DNA of 64,000 bases from Sporothrix humicola. Taxonomy: Eukaryota > Ascomycota > Sordariomycetes > Ophiostomatales > Ophiostomataceae. Positions 21,114 through 32,111 of this stretch are shown one piece after another. Positions within the stretch are counted from its first letter, which is position 1; each line of letters starts with the position of its first letter. The notes beneath the pieces are model-generated. The model was not told where the DNA came from. It saw nothing but the letters and a program-made list of their open reading frames with translations, and did not search any database. A program made the translations under genes and the position numbers. The DNA lies in assembly GCA_021396245.1 (NCBI GenBank), contig WNYE01000092.1, positions 62,001 through 126,000 on the forward strand. Direction: 5' to 3'.

Positions 21114-21489
21114 GCTGTTGGCAAAGGGCTGCTGAACTGTTTTTGTGTGGTGCCGTGATAAATCATGGAAGTGAAGGAAGAGAGACAGGATGGGAATACT
21201 TTATTTCTAAATCGTAAAAAGGATGAGCAATGCCTCGTCGAAAATGAGGCGAGCAAAGGGAAGGAGTACACAGCCAATGAGATGGACGAAGCACCCGCCG
21301 AGATGCTTCCAGTTGTTAAGCGATTGGCTATGTTGGTTTGTGTGCTGAATTCGGCCCCCAAGGAGGCCGCATACGGGGCCTGGTTGACCACTCCTCGCGG
21401 GGCACGGAGGAACACGGGACGACCAACAAAATAGGACGGGGAGCTCCACCCGACAGGAAACAGCAAAGTTCGAGCGACTGCGCTGCATT

Positions 21490-21750
21490 GTACCACATCC
21501 GCTGCACTGCGCAGTGCCCGCGCGCGCCGCCGTCCGTGCCAGACACAGCTCGCCATCTGGATGATCTCGTCAAGTCGGACCAGGCCGGCGCCGAATACAG
21601 CGAGTGGCTCCGCCACGTACCTGCGCTCCTCAAGGCGTTCCGACTCGTTGGCGGCATCAACGTCGAGGACCAAGTCCGGCCACGGCTACCTGGAGACTCT
21701 GTGCGAAGACAACACGACCGTCCCGACCGAAACATCCAAGAGGTGGTAGC
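21490..21750 (+). pseudogene. Coding-like remnant, family unknown
   Basis: One frame reads DDLVKSDQAGAEYSEWLRHV then an ALLKAFRLVGGINVEDQ stretch, with nearly every third base G or C. The sense then passes to another frame with GHGYLETLCEDNTTVPTETS and a stop. This looks like the tail of a gene with a frameshift near 21675. There is no start codon in context and no family was recognised. Confidence 0.3.
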
Positions 21751-21858
21751 CGGCAGTTCGTAGATCTGTATTTTTTATTTTAGATTTAGTGGAATTGATA
21801 TGAATTATTCATGACTTACGTCTATTCTACGCCGGTTGATATTAACTTGACGGACACT

Positions 21859-22869
21859 CTACATCTTGGAAGATCCCTTTGGCTTCGCCTCCTTCGGCGG
21901 CCGCATGATGCTCTGCTGGGTCATGCTGGCGACGAGTCGCCCCTGCTCGTCCCACAGCAGGTTCTCCGAGTAGGTGCGGCCGGCGCCGGCGGCTTTGGAC
22001 ATGCTCTGCTTGGCGTGCCACTGGTGCAGGTCAAAGTCGGGCACAAACACGCGCAGCGCAAAGTCGAGCGATGAGCACGTGCCGGCCGCGTCCCAGAAGC
22101 GGTTCGAGTGCGTCAGCGGCAAAAACGACAGCGACGTGTCCATCAAAAAGGCCAGGGCTGGCCCCTGTTCCACAGCATCCACCGTCCCGTCTCCCCCCTC
22201 CCTGGGTTTGAGTCTGCTCCATTCTGCCGACCATCGCTCCGTGACCGGCAGCGCGTCCTGGCTCGTGCCCGCGCCCGGCGCCAGCCCCACGAGGTTCTGC
22301 GCCGACATGCCGTCGGGCACGCCGCGCTGCTCAAAGTAGGTCGTCAGGCTGCGGAAGACCTGGCGGACCGCAGGAACCATCTTTGCAGGGAACAGCCCCC
22401 GCGCGACAAAGTCGGCCACGCGCGTCTCCAGGTCGGGGCACGCGTCCGGCGCGGGCAGCGCGTGCTGCGGCGGCGCCGAGTACGAGAACAGCGCCGGCTC
22501 CACCGCGTGGAAGTCGACAAACACGTCGAGACAATTCCGGTCGCCCTGGGTCACCTGCACGCGCCGCGTCGAAAACGCCTTGGAGTCGCGCGTGCGCTCC
22601 ACGCGGCACTGGATCTTGGCCGTCGCTGTCGCCGGGCCCAGGTAGTGCCCCAGCACCGAGTACAGCCTCAGGTCGAGCGACGCCGGCAGCGTGCGCATCG
22701 CCGCGTGTACGGCCACGCCCAGCGTCGCGCCGCCAAACGCCACCGGCGCCGCATTGCCCAGCCGCAGCGGGGTGACCGCGCTCTCAAACGTGTCGGGGCC
22801 CGTCTGCACGACGGCGAGCTGTTCCGCCAGCGTGGGCGGAAGATCGGTGGGTGTTTGGTTTTTTGCCAT
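21859..22869 (-). CDS. Peroxisomal acyl-CoA thioesterase, TesB/PTE1-type double hotdog
   Basis: 336 residues from the ATG at 22869 (MAKNQTPTD). The open frame extends to 23070, but those 67 residues resemble leader sequence or an optional presequence. Seen: the N-terminal hotdog with APVAFGGATLGVAVHAA and LYSVLGHYLGPAT; the RTRDSKAFSTRRVQVTQ strand typical of acyl-CoA thioesterase II; and the second hotdog with LDFALRVF (the Asp of the catalytic Asp-Thr/Ser-Gln set), GRTYSENLLWDEQGRLVAS and TQQSIMR (the Gln). The C-terminus is SSKM, a plausible PTS1 variant. Family knowledge: these enzymes hydrolyse acyl-CoA to free fatty acid and CoA during peroxisomal beta-oxidation. It lies in the accessory island but is intact; it may be a paralogue of a core copy elsewhere. 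Length matches the family. Confidence 0.88.
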   Translation of the reverse strand: MAKNQTPTDLPPTLAEQLAVVQTGPDTFESAVTPLRLGNAAPVAFGGATLGVAVHAAMRTLPASLDLRLYSVLGHYLGPATATAKIQCRVERTRDSKAFSTRRVQVTQGDRNCLDVFVDFHAVEPALFSYSAPPQHALPAPDACPDLETRVADFVARGLFPAKMVPAVRQVFRSLTTYFEQRGVPDGMSAQNLVGLAPGAGTSQDALPVTERWSAEWSRLKPREGGDGTVDAVEQGPALAFLMDTSLSFLPLTHSNRFWDAAGTCSSLDFALRVFVPDFDLHQWHAKQSMSKAAGAGRTYSENLLWDEQGRLVASMTQQSIMRPPKEAKPKGSSKM

Positions 22870-23491
22870 TGTCGTGCCTGTGGTCGTGTTTGTTGTAACC
22901 GCTGTATTTGTCGTTGACTGCCGAGGGATAGTAGAGAACAGACGCGAGTGCAGGTCGACAATTTGTGCATTTGTGATCCGGGAGATAGTGATGCCCGTCG
23001 GTGATGCTGGCGCGATGATGCGCCGTGATTCCTGGAGTCCTTTGCTCGTGCAATCGATTGAATTCCTCATGTGCCGAGGCCCGGATCACTAATTCTCCAC
23101 CGGGGACATACAGCGTCGGTGGCTAGGCCAGCTAGGTTAGCGCGGAGAAAGTACCTGGAGTGAGAGTGCTACAGTGAATGCCGATTGACGCTAGGGACAA
23201 TAATGCATTGCAAAGGACAAGGATGTCACCTCAACTGCATCCATGTGCGAAAATTGCTGTATTAAAACTTAAAAGTCAAGGTTCGTTCCAGAAAGTCACA
23301 AAGCAAATAATCTTCAGCCTTATCAATGTTTGAGTTTGTGTTGTTGAACTTGTCCAATTGGAGACGCTGGACGTTGGAACATTGTTACCTTGTCGGAGTT
23401 TCCCGCATCTCAATCTCACGCTACGTCATCCTGACAAAGACAGACAAACACAGACAGATATGGCTTTTCTGTACACTGTATCCCACCCCAC

Positions 23492-23790
23492 CTAGTAGTC
23501 CTTGCCGTTGACCATCCAGCGGTCCTCCTTGGCGGAGCAGAGGACCAGCTAGATCATCTTGGTGACCTGGATGACGCTGGCCACCGAGACCGAGTTCTTG
23601 GCGGCGTCGTTTGGCCCAGACGGCCTCGGCCATCTCGCGGTAGACCTGGCGGTAGTCGCCACGCTCGGTGGGCACGGCCTCGCGCAAACCACTGGTCGTC
23701 CTCGTAGTGCTTGACGAAGCCGCCCTTTCGAAAGAAACGCCGCATCGATGACCGCGTCAAAACGGTCAAGATCAAACGTCCCGCTCTTCC
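23492..23790 (-). pseudogene. C-terminal remnant of a Gfo/Idh/MocA-type oxidoreductase
   Basis: Across three minus-strand frames one reads, in order: FDLDRFDAVIDA, then FFRKGGFVKHYEDDQWF, then EAVPTERGDYRQVYREMAEA, then NSVSVASVIQVTKMI, an in-frame TAG, then SAKEDRWMVNGKDY and a stop at 23494-23492. The VPTERGDYRQVYREMAEAV pattern with a closing helix is the usual C-terminus of Gfo/Idh/MocA NAD(P)-dependent oxidoreductases. At least two frameshifts and one stop kill it. A matching N-terminal scrap lies on the same strand at 33883-33993. Confidence 0.62.
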
Positions 23791-23829
23791 GCCGGCGAGG
23801 AAGACGTGGGCCCGTGGGCGCTATGTTCG

Positions 23830-24164
23830 GAGCAGTATCTAATTTGATAAATTAAATAAAACAATCCGATTTCTTTTGTGAGTTAAATTAAATCCGACAA
23901 GTCTACTCTATATACGAATTGTTTTTTATCCGGTTCATGTTAGTTGTTAGTTTCAGTGTATTTAAATTCCTAGATAGAGTAAACCCGTTGCTAGCAAATT
24001 AGTTATATAGCTTCCTCGTATCTAGGAAGTCGTATAGGATTACGGTATATTCGAATACGAATAAAGAGTCGAATCCATAATATGTTTATTTGTTTAATTT
24101 ACTTATATATAAAAACGGAGATGTTGAGGACTCTCGATTGAGAGTTTACCTGTCTCGTTGAAAT
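23830..24164. other. Strongly AT-rich spacer, possibly decayed LTR-like sequence
   Basis: AT-rich block with TATATA-type runs, no open frame and no recognisable termini. It sits between the oxidoreductase scrap and the first of the two direct repeats. Confidence 0.3.
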
Positions 24165-24441
24165 AGGGAGAAGTACGGAAAAGGGGTCAATATAAAAGGA
24201 GCGATAATACAAGAAAAGGGGGGGAGAAGAGAATTTCGAGAAGGAAAGGGGAAAAGGAAAGGGGAAAAGGGAAAAGGGAAAAGGGAAAAGGGAAAAGGGA
24301 AAAGGGAAAAGGGGTAAAGAGAGAGAGAAGTAAACAATTTCTAAAAGAGAACGAGAGACACGCGACGTCGAGAGCGGTGTGTGTATGTATGGCTATTCTG
24401 TGTGTCGTCTTGAGGACAGGGCGAAGAGCACGGATTTAGTA
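24165..24441 (+). repeat. Direct repeat copy A (pairs with 30308-30547)
   Basis: Shares an ordered set of blocks with 30308-30547 in the same orientation: GAGAAGTACGGAAAAG, a purine-rich middle, CGTCGAGAG, GTGTGTGTATG, ATTCTGTGTGTCGTCTTGAG, GACAGGGCGAAGAGCACGGA and TTTAGTA. Copy B differs by scattered substitutions. Similarity ends about 12 bp before the stop codon of the large gene at 24454. It behaves like a diverged LTR or other dispersed repeat. Confidence 0.6.
24241..24314. repeat. Purine tandem repeat, unit GGGAAAA
   Basis: An imperfect start (AAGGAAAGGGGAAAAGG) leads into about seven near-perfect GGGAAAA units. All purine on the plus strand, within direct repeat copy A; absent at this length from copy B. 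Confidence 0.85.
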
Positions 24442-24453
24442 GGCAATTGGCAG

Positions 24454-27400
24454 CTACGTCCAACAGTTCTGGTGCATGCAGTTAATGTCGTGCGGGGTAT
24501 AGCCGCCACAGCAGGGCCAAGTAGTGCAGCCATCTGGGATGTCCTTCTGGATGTAGGCATTCCAAACAATGTCGTAGACGTCGCAGACCGGGTAGCTAAA
24601 TACTCCCGGCGTGGCCAGGAGGTTCTGGAAGGGAACGTCTCCCTTGGTACCTGCCCCGTCGATGATCATGGTGCTGGCGAGGTCGTTCAGATCGATGCCA
24701 TATCCGTTCTTGTTGCCGTTGAGCTGGTACCCCTGGAAAGAGCTGTCCTTCAAGTTAGCCTAATGCCTCCACGTGTCTCTTCCCTGGACGTAGAGACATA
24801 CCTGATCATTATGTCAGCAAAGGAAAGGCCCCAGTCTGCGTTATTTGGTGTGAGCTGTTCGATGCCCTTGGGCAGGTTCAAGTCATCGCCGCCGCACAGG
24901 TATGTGTGGGGCACATTGATGAGGTAGAGCGTATAGTCGCCCACCGTGGTACGGAGCATGTCGGCATCTGCGTCCGACAGGCCCCAGTGGTTGGCGCCCT
25001 CCTTCGTCCTGCACTCGAATGCCCCTCCGTTGGTGTTCCAAAAGACGTAGATGTCCGCGAATGGGTTGGTCTGGTTGTTGGCGCCGGGCTGCACCAACAC
25101 CACGGGGTGGGACTGGTAGGAGATCTTCCAAGCCGCGGGGATAATCATGGCGGCGAAGACGGAGAACCACAAGGACTGGGCCGCGTCGCCGAGAGACTGG
25201 TTCCCGACGAAGTCAATCGTGTCGACAAAGGCGCCGCCCGACATCAGACCCAGGATGCTCTGCGTATCATCGCCGCGGAAGAGATCCACCCCGGTGTCGC
25301 GGACGAACCGGACGGTTTGGTTATAGATGGAGGACAGGTTGCTGCCAAGCTGGGCGTTGTCGTTCAGCTGGATCTGGGCAGCCTGACCGGAGTCTCGGGC
25401 AATCGCGATAGCGCTGGTGGCCATCTGGGCCACCGAGGCTTGGACCCAGGTGGAGCCGGCTTCGTGGGCCTTGACAAAGGGCAAGCCTTTGAGCACCTTG
25501 TTCCAGATGCCCGACAAACTTATGCCAAAAGCGAGGGAGAAGATATCGAGGATGATGTGGAGGACCATGCTGTCTTCTTCGTGGGTGCGGACAAAGGTCG
25601 AACCCAGAAGGTCCATCTTCGCGTCCAGCTGCAGGCCCGCGACGGTGACCGCATCGTACAGCGTGGCGAAGTAGGTCTGGATGGAGCTGAATGAGTCGAA
25701 GATGAGCCCGCCGGCCGGGCAGTTGGCATCGCACACGCCGATGGCGGGGCAGTTCTGGTCGTTGGGGAAGCAGCTCAGCTCCGAGTGGTCGGCCTGGGAG
25801 GTGATGTTGAAAAACTCGGCGGCGGCGGGGACAATGTTGTGCTGTTCCACGGCCGAAAGGTCGCCAGCCTCGCGGGCCGAGGCGTACCAGCCCAGGAAGA
25901 TGCCTGCGGCGTCGTCGGCCTTGGCGTCCGCCCACCGGGTGGGCGGGTCGAGGTAGTCTTGGCTGTTGTCGTTGGTCAGGCCGTCGCAGGACACGCAGGC
26001 CCAGGCATACTCGCTCTGGTTGTTCACCGGCAGGCCGTCGACGCAGAAGCGGTTCTGGGGGGGCCTGCCGTTGCCTCCACTGCTGCCGCCGTTCGCCGAG
26101 CACAGGTCCTTGGGGCAGAGGCCGCGGCCGCATGCAAACTCGCATAGCGTGTCGGTCGCCCCCGGGGTGCCAGCCACGGCGGTGCCGACGGTGCCGTCGC
26201 TGGCCGGCGGGGTCTTGGCTTCGCCCGTCTTGACGCATTCGCACGGGCTGGGGCAGACATTGTACTCGCAGGCAAAGGCGCACAGGCCGGCAAAGTCCGC
26301 CGGCTGGTCCGGGCCGGACCCGGCGACGCAGGCCATGTTGTTGTCCGTGAGCTTGGGCTGCTGGGGCAAGTTCGGGTCACTCAAGCCGCCCGGGTCGTCG
26401 CCCTGCGCGTCGCCGGCGCACTCGTTGAACCATGTCTCGGCCTCGTTGGTCCAGGTGCCCGTCAGCGCGTGCATGTCGGCGCGCCCGTCGCCGTCCAGGT
26501 CGGGGTAGTACATGCAGGTGCCGGCGCGGTTGCCCATGTATGACGGCTGGGTCGGCGGGATCCACTCGAACTCGCTGCCGCTGACTTCCTTGGGCCCGTT
26601 GTTCCACCACACCCACCCGTCGCCGGTGAATTTGTCCGTCCAGATCATCTCGGCCCGTCCGTCGCCGTCGACGTCGGCCCATCGGATGTTGGCACGGTCC
26701 TTCTGCACGGAGTATTTGAACTGGTTGATGCGCGTCCAGCTGCCGTCCGTGTTGTGCACCCAGCCGGACGTCCGGCCGTCCGGCTCTATGCACAGGTAGT
26801 CGCCACGGCCGTTGCCCGACACATCCGCGAACTGCACCGGCAGGTCGAACAGGCCCACGCCGCGGCTCTGGGAGCACTGCAGATCGGGCGCCGGGTTGGC
26901 GTCGTGCTGCCACGTCCACGTGCCCGTCTCCTTGTACGTGTTGCGCCAGAGCTGCGGGCGGTTGCCGTTGTTCGGGTCGACCCAGACAATGTCGCACGCG
27001 CCGTCGCCGTCCCAGTCGACCAGGTGAAGGTCGCGGCGGTCCATCTGCGCGCCCCACGACGACGGGTTCCAGATGACCTCGGCCGCGTCCCAGAACGACG
27101 GCCCGCCGCGGGTCACCGAAGTCATGCCACGGTTGGGGTAGAGCGTCATCTTGCCCGTCGACCGCGTCCACACGTAGTCCATCATGCCGTTGCTGTGGCC
27201 TTTCATGTTGCAGTACTTGTCGCCGTCCGCCTTGAGCTTTGTGGAGCCTCCGCCGGTGTTCTGCCACGTGAGCAGGTCAAACGTGTGTTGCGTGCCCGTC
27301 TTTTTGTGGCTGAGGTAGACGTAGTCTTGCCGGCCCAGCAGCCCAAAGTCCTCGGGCACGCCAAAGACCCGCGCGAACTTGATGCGCTCGCGCACGCCCG

Positions 27401-29293
27401 GTGTGCCCATGCCGGGGTGCGTCGGCCCCGACTTCTGACCCTTGTGGACGCCCGCTCGCCAGGCAATGTTGAGGCCGTCGCCAAGACGGCCCTGCAGACA
27501 GCTTCTGGAGTTGGTCTCGGTGTACGTCTCGCCGTCGTCGCCGATCCAGAGCCAGTCGTCGCGTCCCTGCCAGCGTGAGTCAGTACATGTAGAGGCATGG
27601 GAGAGTGGTGGGCCTATGTGTGCTTACGTCGCCGTTCAGGTCCTCGAGTCGAACCCCCGTCAAGTTGCCCATGTCACGCCCGCTGAATCGCTTACCGAGA
27701 GCCTGCCAGTAGTCCGGGGTGTCTCCGACGCCGCCGTTTCGCCAGCAGGACATGTCGCCGTTGCCCTCAAAGACACAGTAGTCGGACCGGCCATCGCCGT
27801 CCACGTCGCCAACGCGCACCTGCGCCTGGGGGAAGCCCGGGACGGCCGTCATGATTTTGCCCTTGTTGGAAAAGCTGGGGGGCGTTTGATCGTCGCCGTT
27901 GCCCTGGTTGATGGCGACATACGCGTCGCCCTCTGGGCCAATGCAGACCATGTCGTCGAGCCCGTCGCCGTTGACGTCGACAAAGTTCACGCCCCTGGGG
28001 ATGCAGTCGAGGCCACCGACTGTCATGTCGGCAATCTTGACGTAGCGAGGCGACGCCTGGCCGGTATTGCGCCACACGCCGTAGGCCTGCGAATTGTCGG
28101 CTCGCTCGTACCAGCCGACAAAGTCGTCCCGCTCCCGCGAGAAGAGCCGTGCAAAGAACCACTGGCCCCGGTCATAGTCACTTGTCACTGTCAGGACGCT
28201 TCCCATCGGAGTGCTGTCGTGCACGTAGATGCCGTCGTCCTCGCCGCTCCCCGTCTGGGTGAGGCCACCAGCGTAGATTCCGGCGCCGTATGTCTTGTGT
28301 TGGTGACAGGCTTGCTTTACTGAAACGACCAGCGAAGTGCCCGGCTTGTTGATCCTGCCGTCCTGCAGGGCCGCGTTGATCGCCTGCGTCCATATGTCGG
28401 CCATCTTGGAGTAGCCCACATCGTTCGGGTGGATATTGTCAGCGTAGTCCGTCTTCAGGTTCAGCCAGCCATTTGCGGGAGAGGGCGGAGGGGGGTCCAT
28501 GTCGGCGAGGACCACGTTCTTTGAAGCCGCTTGCATGCGCGCCACGAGGTCCCGATACTGGCCGTTGACATTCCCGCGGTGGCTTTCTGCCGTGGCATCG
28601 GCGCAGGGAATCAGCGTCGAGAGGACGACGGTTGTGCCGTCGATTCCGTCCAGCAGCATGTTGATGAGGCCCTCCATTCTCTGTCCCGCATTGGGGATGT
28701 CAAGGGACTGGATAAGATCGTTGGTCCCGGCATTGATGAGAACCACGTTCGGCTGGTACGGGATCGAGCCCTTGGCCGCGGTTTGCACCTGGGTGATGAC
28801 GTCTCCAATGTGCGCCTCGACGTCCTGTTCTTCACGTTAGATCTCATGACCTTGGATGCGCGATGCCACTCAAGTTTTGTGTCCGTCTTGTCACATACAT
28901 TGTCGACCATGTCTCCGTTGTGCTTGGTCCCGACCATGTCAACGGCATGGCCAGCATACCTGAGCTGATCACGCAGCGGTTTCCGATATCTGGTATTCCA
29001 AAACCAAGCAATTAGCCACAACTCCTCTCGTGTTTTCTGTTTTTGAGGCAAACTCACCCGTTTCCAGTGGACGAGAGGTACCCCCAAGTGATGGAAGCAC
29101 CCAGTGGAAGTATAACCAACGGCATAGGCGTGATAGTTTCTCGTTTTTCGGGCGAGTTCGCCGTAGCGTTGATGGACGGCCAGGTACCCCATGACTCTTC
29201 AGGAAGGCCATGCAGGGCATGCGCCACGGCCAAGGCAGCAGCGCATGCCCAGGCAAGCGACCAAGAGTGGAATATCATGGCTGGTACTATCAT
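24454..29293 (-). CDS. Large secreted SGNH-hydrolase (CE3-like) with seven FG-GAP repeats and Cys-rich modules
   Basis: Model (minus): 29293-29058, 28989-28899, 28824-27628, 27566-24802, 24742-24454; donors GTGAGT, GTATGT, GTAAGC, GTATGT; all joins keep frame; 1525 residues. Residues 1-26 form a signal peptide. SGNH blocks: LPLGASITWG (Ser67), GTND (142-145) and DNIHP (Asp238, His241), as in carbohydrate esterases and GDSL lipases. Seven Asp-rich FG-GAP/VCBS motifs follow (such as VDVNGDGLDD, VGDVDGDGRSD, WADVDGDGRAE, YPDLDGDGRAD), probably a calcium-binding seven-bladed propeller. Two Cys modules (CAFACEYNVCPSPCEC, CEFACGRGLCPKDLC) resemble those trailing fungal glucanases and chitinases. 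A final domain of about 570 residues is unrecognised and ends MHQNCWT. Likely role: extracellular deacetylation of a polysaccharide. It lies between direct repeats A and B. Confidence 0.85.
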
Positions 29294-30307
29294 ACGACCG
29301 CAAATCGCAAGGCGATGATCCTATGCTCGGAAGGCCATTGTACATGGGAGCGTAGTGCATACTATATAGCCTCCTGGCATCCCAGCTGAATGGCATGCTT
29401 TCTTTTGTTTTTTCTTTTTTCTTTTTGCTTTTTCCTTTTCCTTTTTTCTTTTAATCCGTGCCGCGCCATATCTCAGAACCAGAAAAGAACCGACATGTTC
29501 TAGCCCCGGTTTTAGCAAGTAAACTTCATCACGCATCTCCGCGACCCACTAGCATTGCGGCTGGAGCGTCGACAGCAATAAAGGACCAGATCTTCTACGA
29601 CATACTGTTATGATATGTCATCCGCGACTTGTCACCTCCCCGCGGTTTTAATTAGAGTATTTGAGCTTATCGATGTGTGGGTCAATCCTTCACGATGCAC
29701 GGTCGTTCCTGCATTACCCTTACCATGTATATTGCATGCCACCGGTGCCGTTTCCGAACGGCCGGACTAACTCCGCAGGCAAAGAAGGAAAGAGACTTGA
29801 AGTCCAGGGCGGACACCGTCGCAGAACAAGGAAGCATGGCATCTTACTCTGACAAGGCAAAATCTTCCTGTTCCTCTCTTTGATCGATATATACGTCGTG
29901 TACTCGAAGGACATGTCGTGAAGAAAAGCATGCTGAGTGGTTGCCAGCCCGGCATATCATCTAATTTGAAAAGTAATACGGAGTAGAAGTTGGGCTTTCG
30001 AACATTAAGACTGGTCAACGCCGCACTTTCCAGTAAAAAGACGAAAAATGGCGCTGGCGTTTTTTGCGTCTGAGTAGGCCGGCACGTGCGTTTGAAGACT
30101 GTCTCGGTCGTTAAGTTAGTTTCCGAGAAAGACGTGACGCTGCAGTCAACAAACCCCACTTTTTCTCCGTACATTCCGTCCGTAGGACATCATTGCACTT
30201 CTGATCTACCCCGTTTTATTGTTGTACGTCGTATTTCTTGTTCATGTTTTCTTTACGTACTGAGTGGGGGTGGGAAGCTACACCCGGGCCTGCCCCTTAT
30301 CTGTGAG
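29294..30307. promoter_or_regulatory. Upstream region of the SGNH/FG-GAP gene
   Basis: 1 kb before the minus-strand start codon. It includes a T/C tract of about 45 bases at 29400-29452. No supported gene; the promoter of the large secreted protein should lie here. Confidence 0.35.
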
Positions 30308-30547
30308 GGTGAGGAGAAGTGCGGAAAAGTAAGTGCGGAAAAGTAGTTGGTCCGAAAGACGACAAGATAAGAAAAGGGAAACAGAAAACTGATCCCGGAG
30401 AAAGGAAAAAGAAGGCTACTAAGGAAGAAATCAAGCAATTTCGACCGCGATGAAGAGAGAGGTACGTGATGTCGAGAGAAGTGTGTGTGTCTGTGCGCGC
30501 ATTCTGTGTGTCTTCTTGAGGGCAGGGCGAACAGCACGGATTCAGTA
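30308..30547 (+). repeat. Direct repeat copy B (pairs with 24165-24441)
   Basis: Same orientation and block order as copy A: GAGAAGTGCGGAAAAG (with the last part doubled), purine-rich middle, TGTCGAGAG, GTGTGTGTCTG, ATTCTGTGTGTCTTCTTGAG, GGCAGGGCGAACAGCACGGA and TTCAGTA. The two copies are about 6.1 kb apart and bracket exactly one gene. Confidence 0.6.
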
Positions 30548-31725
30548 CTTTTCCTCTATTATCTTTCCCCCTATTCTGAATCCCTGAGGAAACTAAATCC
30601 GTACCGCTATCCCGTATCGTTGTGGCAGACTTGCGATCGGAAGTCCCAACGACATGACAAATAAGGAGGAAAGGGGAACGACATGACAAATAAGGACGAA
30701 AGGGGCAGCTGTCTAATACGACACTACATAACACACTGGGCAAGTCGCCCTGCCCCGGCCCAGTATTGAATGGAGTGCGTTTTCGCTTTACACCTAACTA
30801 CGCCGGATCAACAACGGCACTGCGTGGCTCATTCTATCTTCTCCTTAGCCCAGATTCTTCCAATTTAGCTCTGCTTTCACCGATTGTCCGTTCAGTCTGC
30901 ATCCAAACCAGAGCCATCCAAACCAGAGCAACTTAATTCCACCTTCGTATGAAGGTACAAAAAACACAGCGAATAAATAGAAAAGGAGACTTCCTAAGAA
31001 ATCAAACTCACGCGAACGCGCCTACTCAAAAACAAGAGGCTCGTCATCGTCACGTAACTTCAGGAACGTCCTGATTTCATTGCTACACCAGTCTCAAGGA
31101 CATATCAACGCTCGGAAATATGCCCTGAGATTGCTCGATTACTTCCGGGCATCATGTCAGTTACTAGCACGAGCGTCCAACGGGACTAGGACGCGACTGC
31201 CCGACCGAGGAGATGGGCCGTCTTCCGGACGGCCCACGAACTGTACTATGTACTTCACTGGCCGCTCTAGCCCAGATAGTTCACCGATACTCAACCCGCT
31301 CCCCTCTGCGAATACTTTGTTTCTATGAGGGACATCACCGCACTAATGGCGCTCTCGGTTGTCAAGTCGCTTTTTAACGAACACAGCATGTCTACTGTTC
31401 CAGCAATCTTAGATGTAGGGTCAGTCAGGGTCAGAGACTGGATCCGCTTGAGCGCAGGTCAACTTGTGGAGATGGGACATCCCACATGTGTACAATATTC
31501 TGTTTCTATGGCCACTACCTTCCATCTTTGTATTGGTCTAGTCTTTTCTCCTCGTTTCTCCCAATCCATTACGTGCTTGTTTATAACCCCGGTTTCCTTA
31601 GTTATTTGCTGTTTTTTTGAACTGATCAGTCAATTTCTCTTGAACACGCTTAAACAAAAAAAACCAAGATAAAGAAGCCCAGACACAAACACACGTGACT
31701 ACGAGGTCGCACATAAATTCTCGCT
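30548..31725. other. Gene-free spacer
   Basis: No supported gene. GGGGAACGACATGACAAATA-like sequence is doubled around 30650-30700. The last 100 bases are A/C-rich and look like a leader for the start codon at 31726. Confidence 0.35.
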
Positions 31726-32111
31726 ATGTCTACGCCGACACCCTCCTCCTATGGCTCGTCTACTATTCCAGTCTCTTCCTCGGGCATATTCTTAAACCCG
31801 GTAACTAGGCCCAACATCGTCCATCACAGGGGGTTATTGCAACACCTGCGCCGGCAGCCCTCTTTATTCGATATAGTGGCCTATTCCCAGGACGCAAGTT
31901 CGATGAACTGGCGAACGCTCCGTTCGGTCTTCTCTGCCAGGAGGTGTGCCAACGAACCAAAAAATCAACGGACGGGGTCGCGCACAGCATATCGCGGGGC
32001 AAGATGTCTGACGAAAAAAGCCTCTACTTTGTCATTGACAGCAGTCCGCATGAATCGAAGGAGTTTAGCACGCTCCTGGACTGGTACAAGGACGCGACAT
32101 TGTATGTCTAA
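31726..32111 (+). CDS. Possible small two-exon gene or remnant, unknown function
   Basis: A fungal-style A/C-rich leader precedes ATG at 31726, which encodes a Ser/Thr/Pro-rich start (MSTPTPSSYGSSTIPVSSSG). A GTAACT donor follows at 31801. A second frame, open until TAA at 32109-32111, encodes FDELANAPFGLLCQEV and LYFVIDSSPHESKEF followed by a TLLDWYKDATLYV end. Joining 31801-31898 as an intron (acceptor GCAAG) gives one frame of about 95 residues. The splice sites are weak, so this may instead be a decayed gene with a shift. No domain recognised. Confidence 0.35.

Noticed and set aside
20951..21673. 240-codon minus-strand frame overlapping the J-domain start
   Set aside because: It overlaps exon 1 of the J-domain gene in another frame and lacks regular codon bias; only the plus-strand reading at 21490-21750 looks coding.
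25321..26283. 320-codon Arg/Gly/Pro-rich minus-strand frame inside the SGNH/FG-GAP gene
   Set aside because: Alternative frame of the same strand; the FG-GAP and Cys motifs are in the frame annotated.
24165..30547. A complete LTR retrotransposon carrying the SGNH gene
   Set aside because: No gag, protease, reverse transcriptase, RNase H or integrase between the direct repeats and no confirmed TG...CA ends, so I report only direct repeats around a gene.
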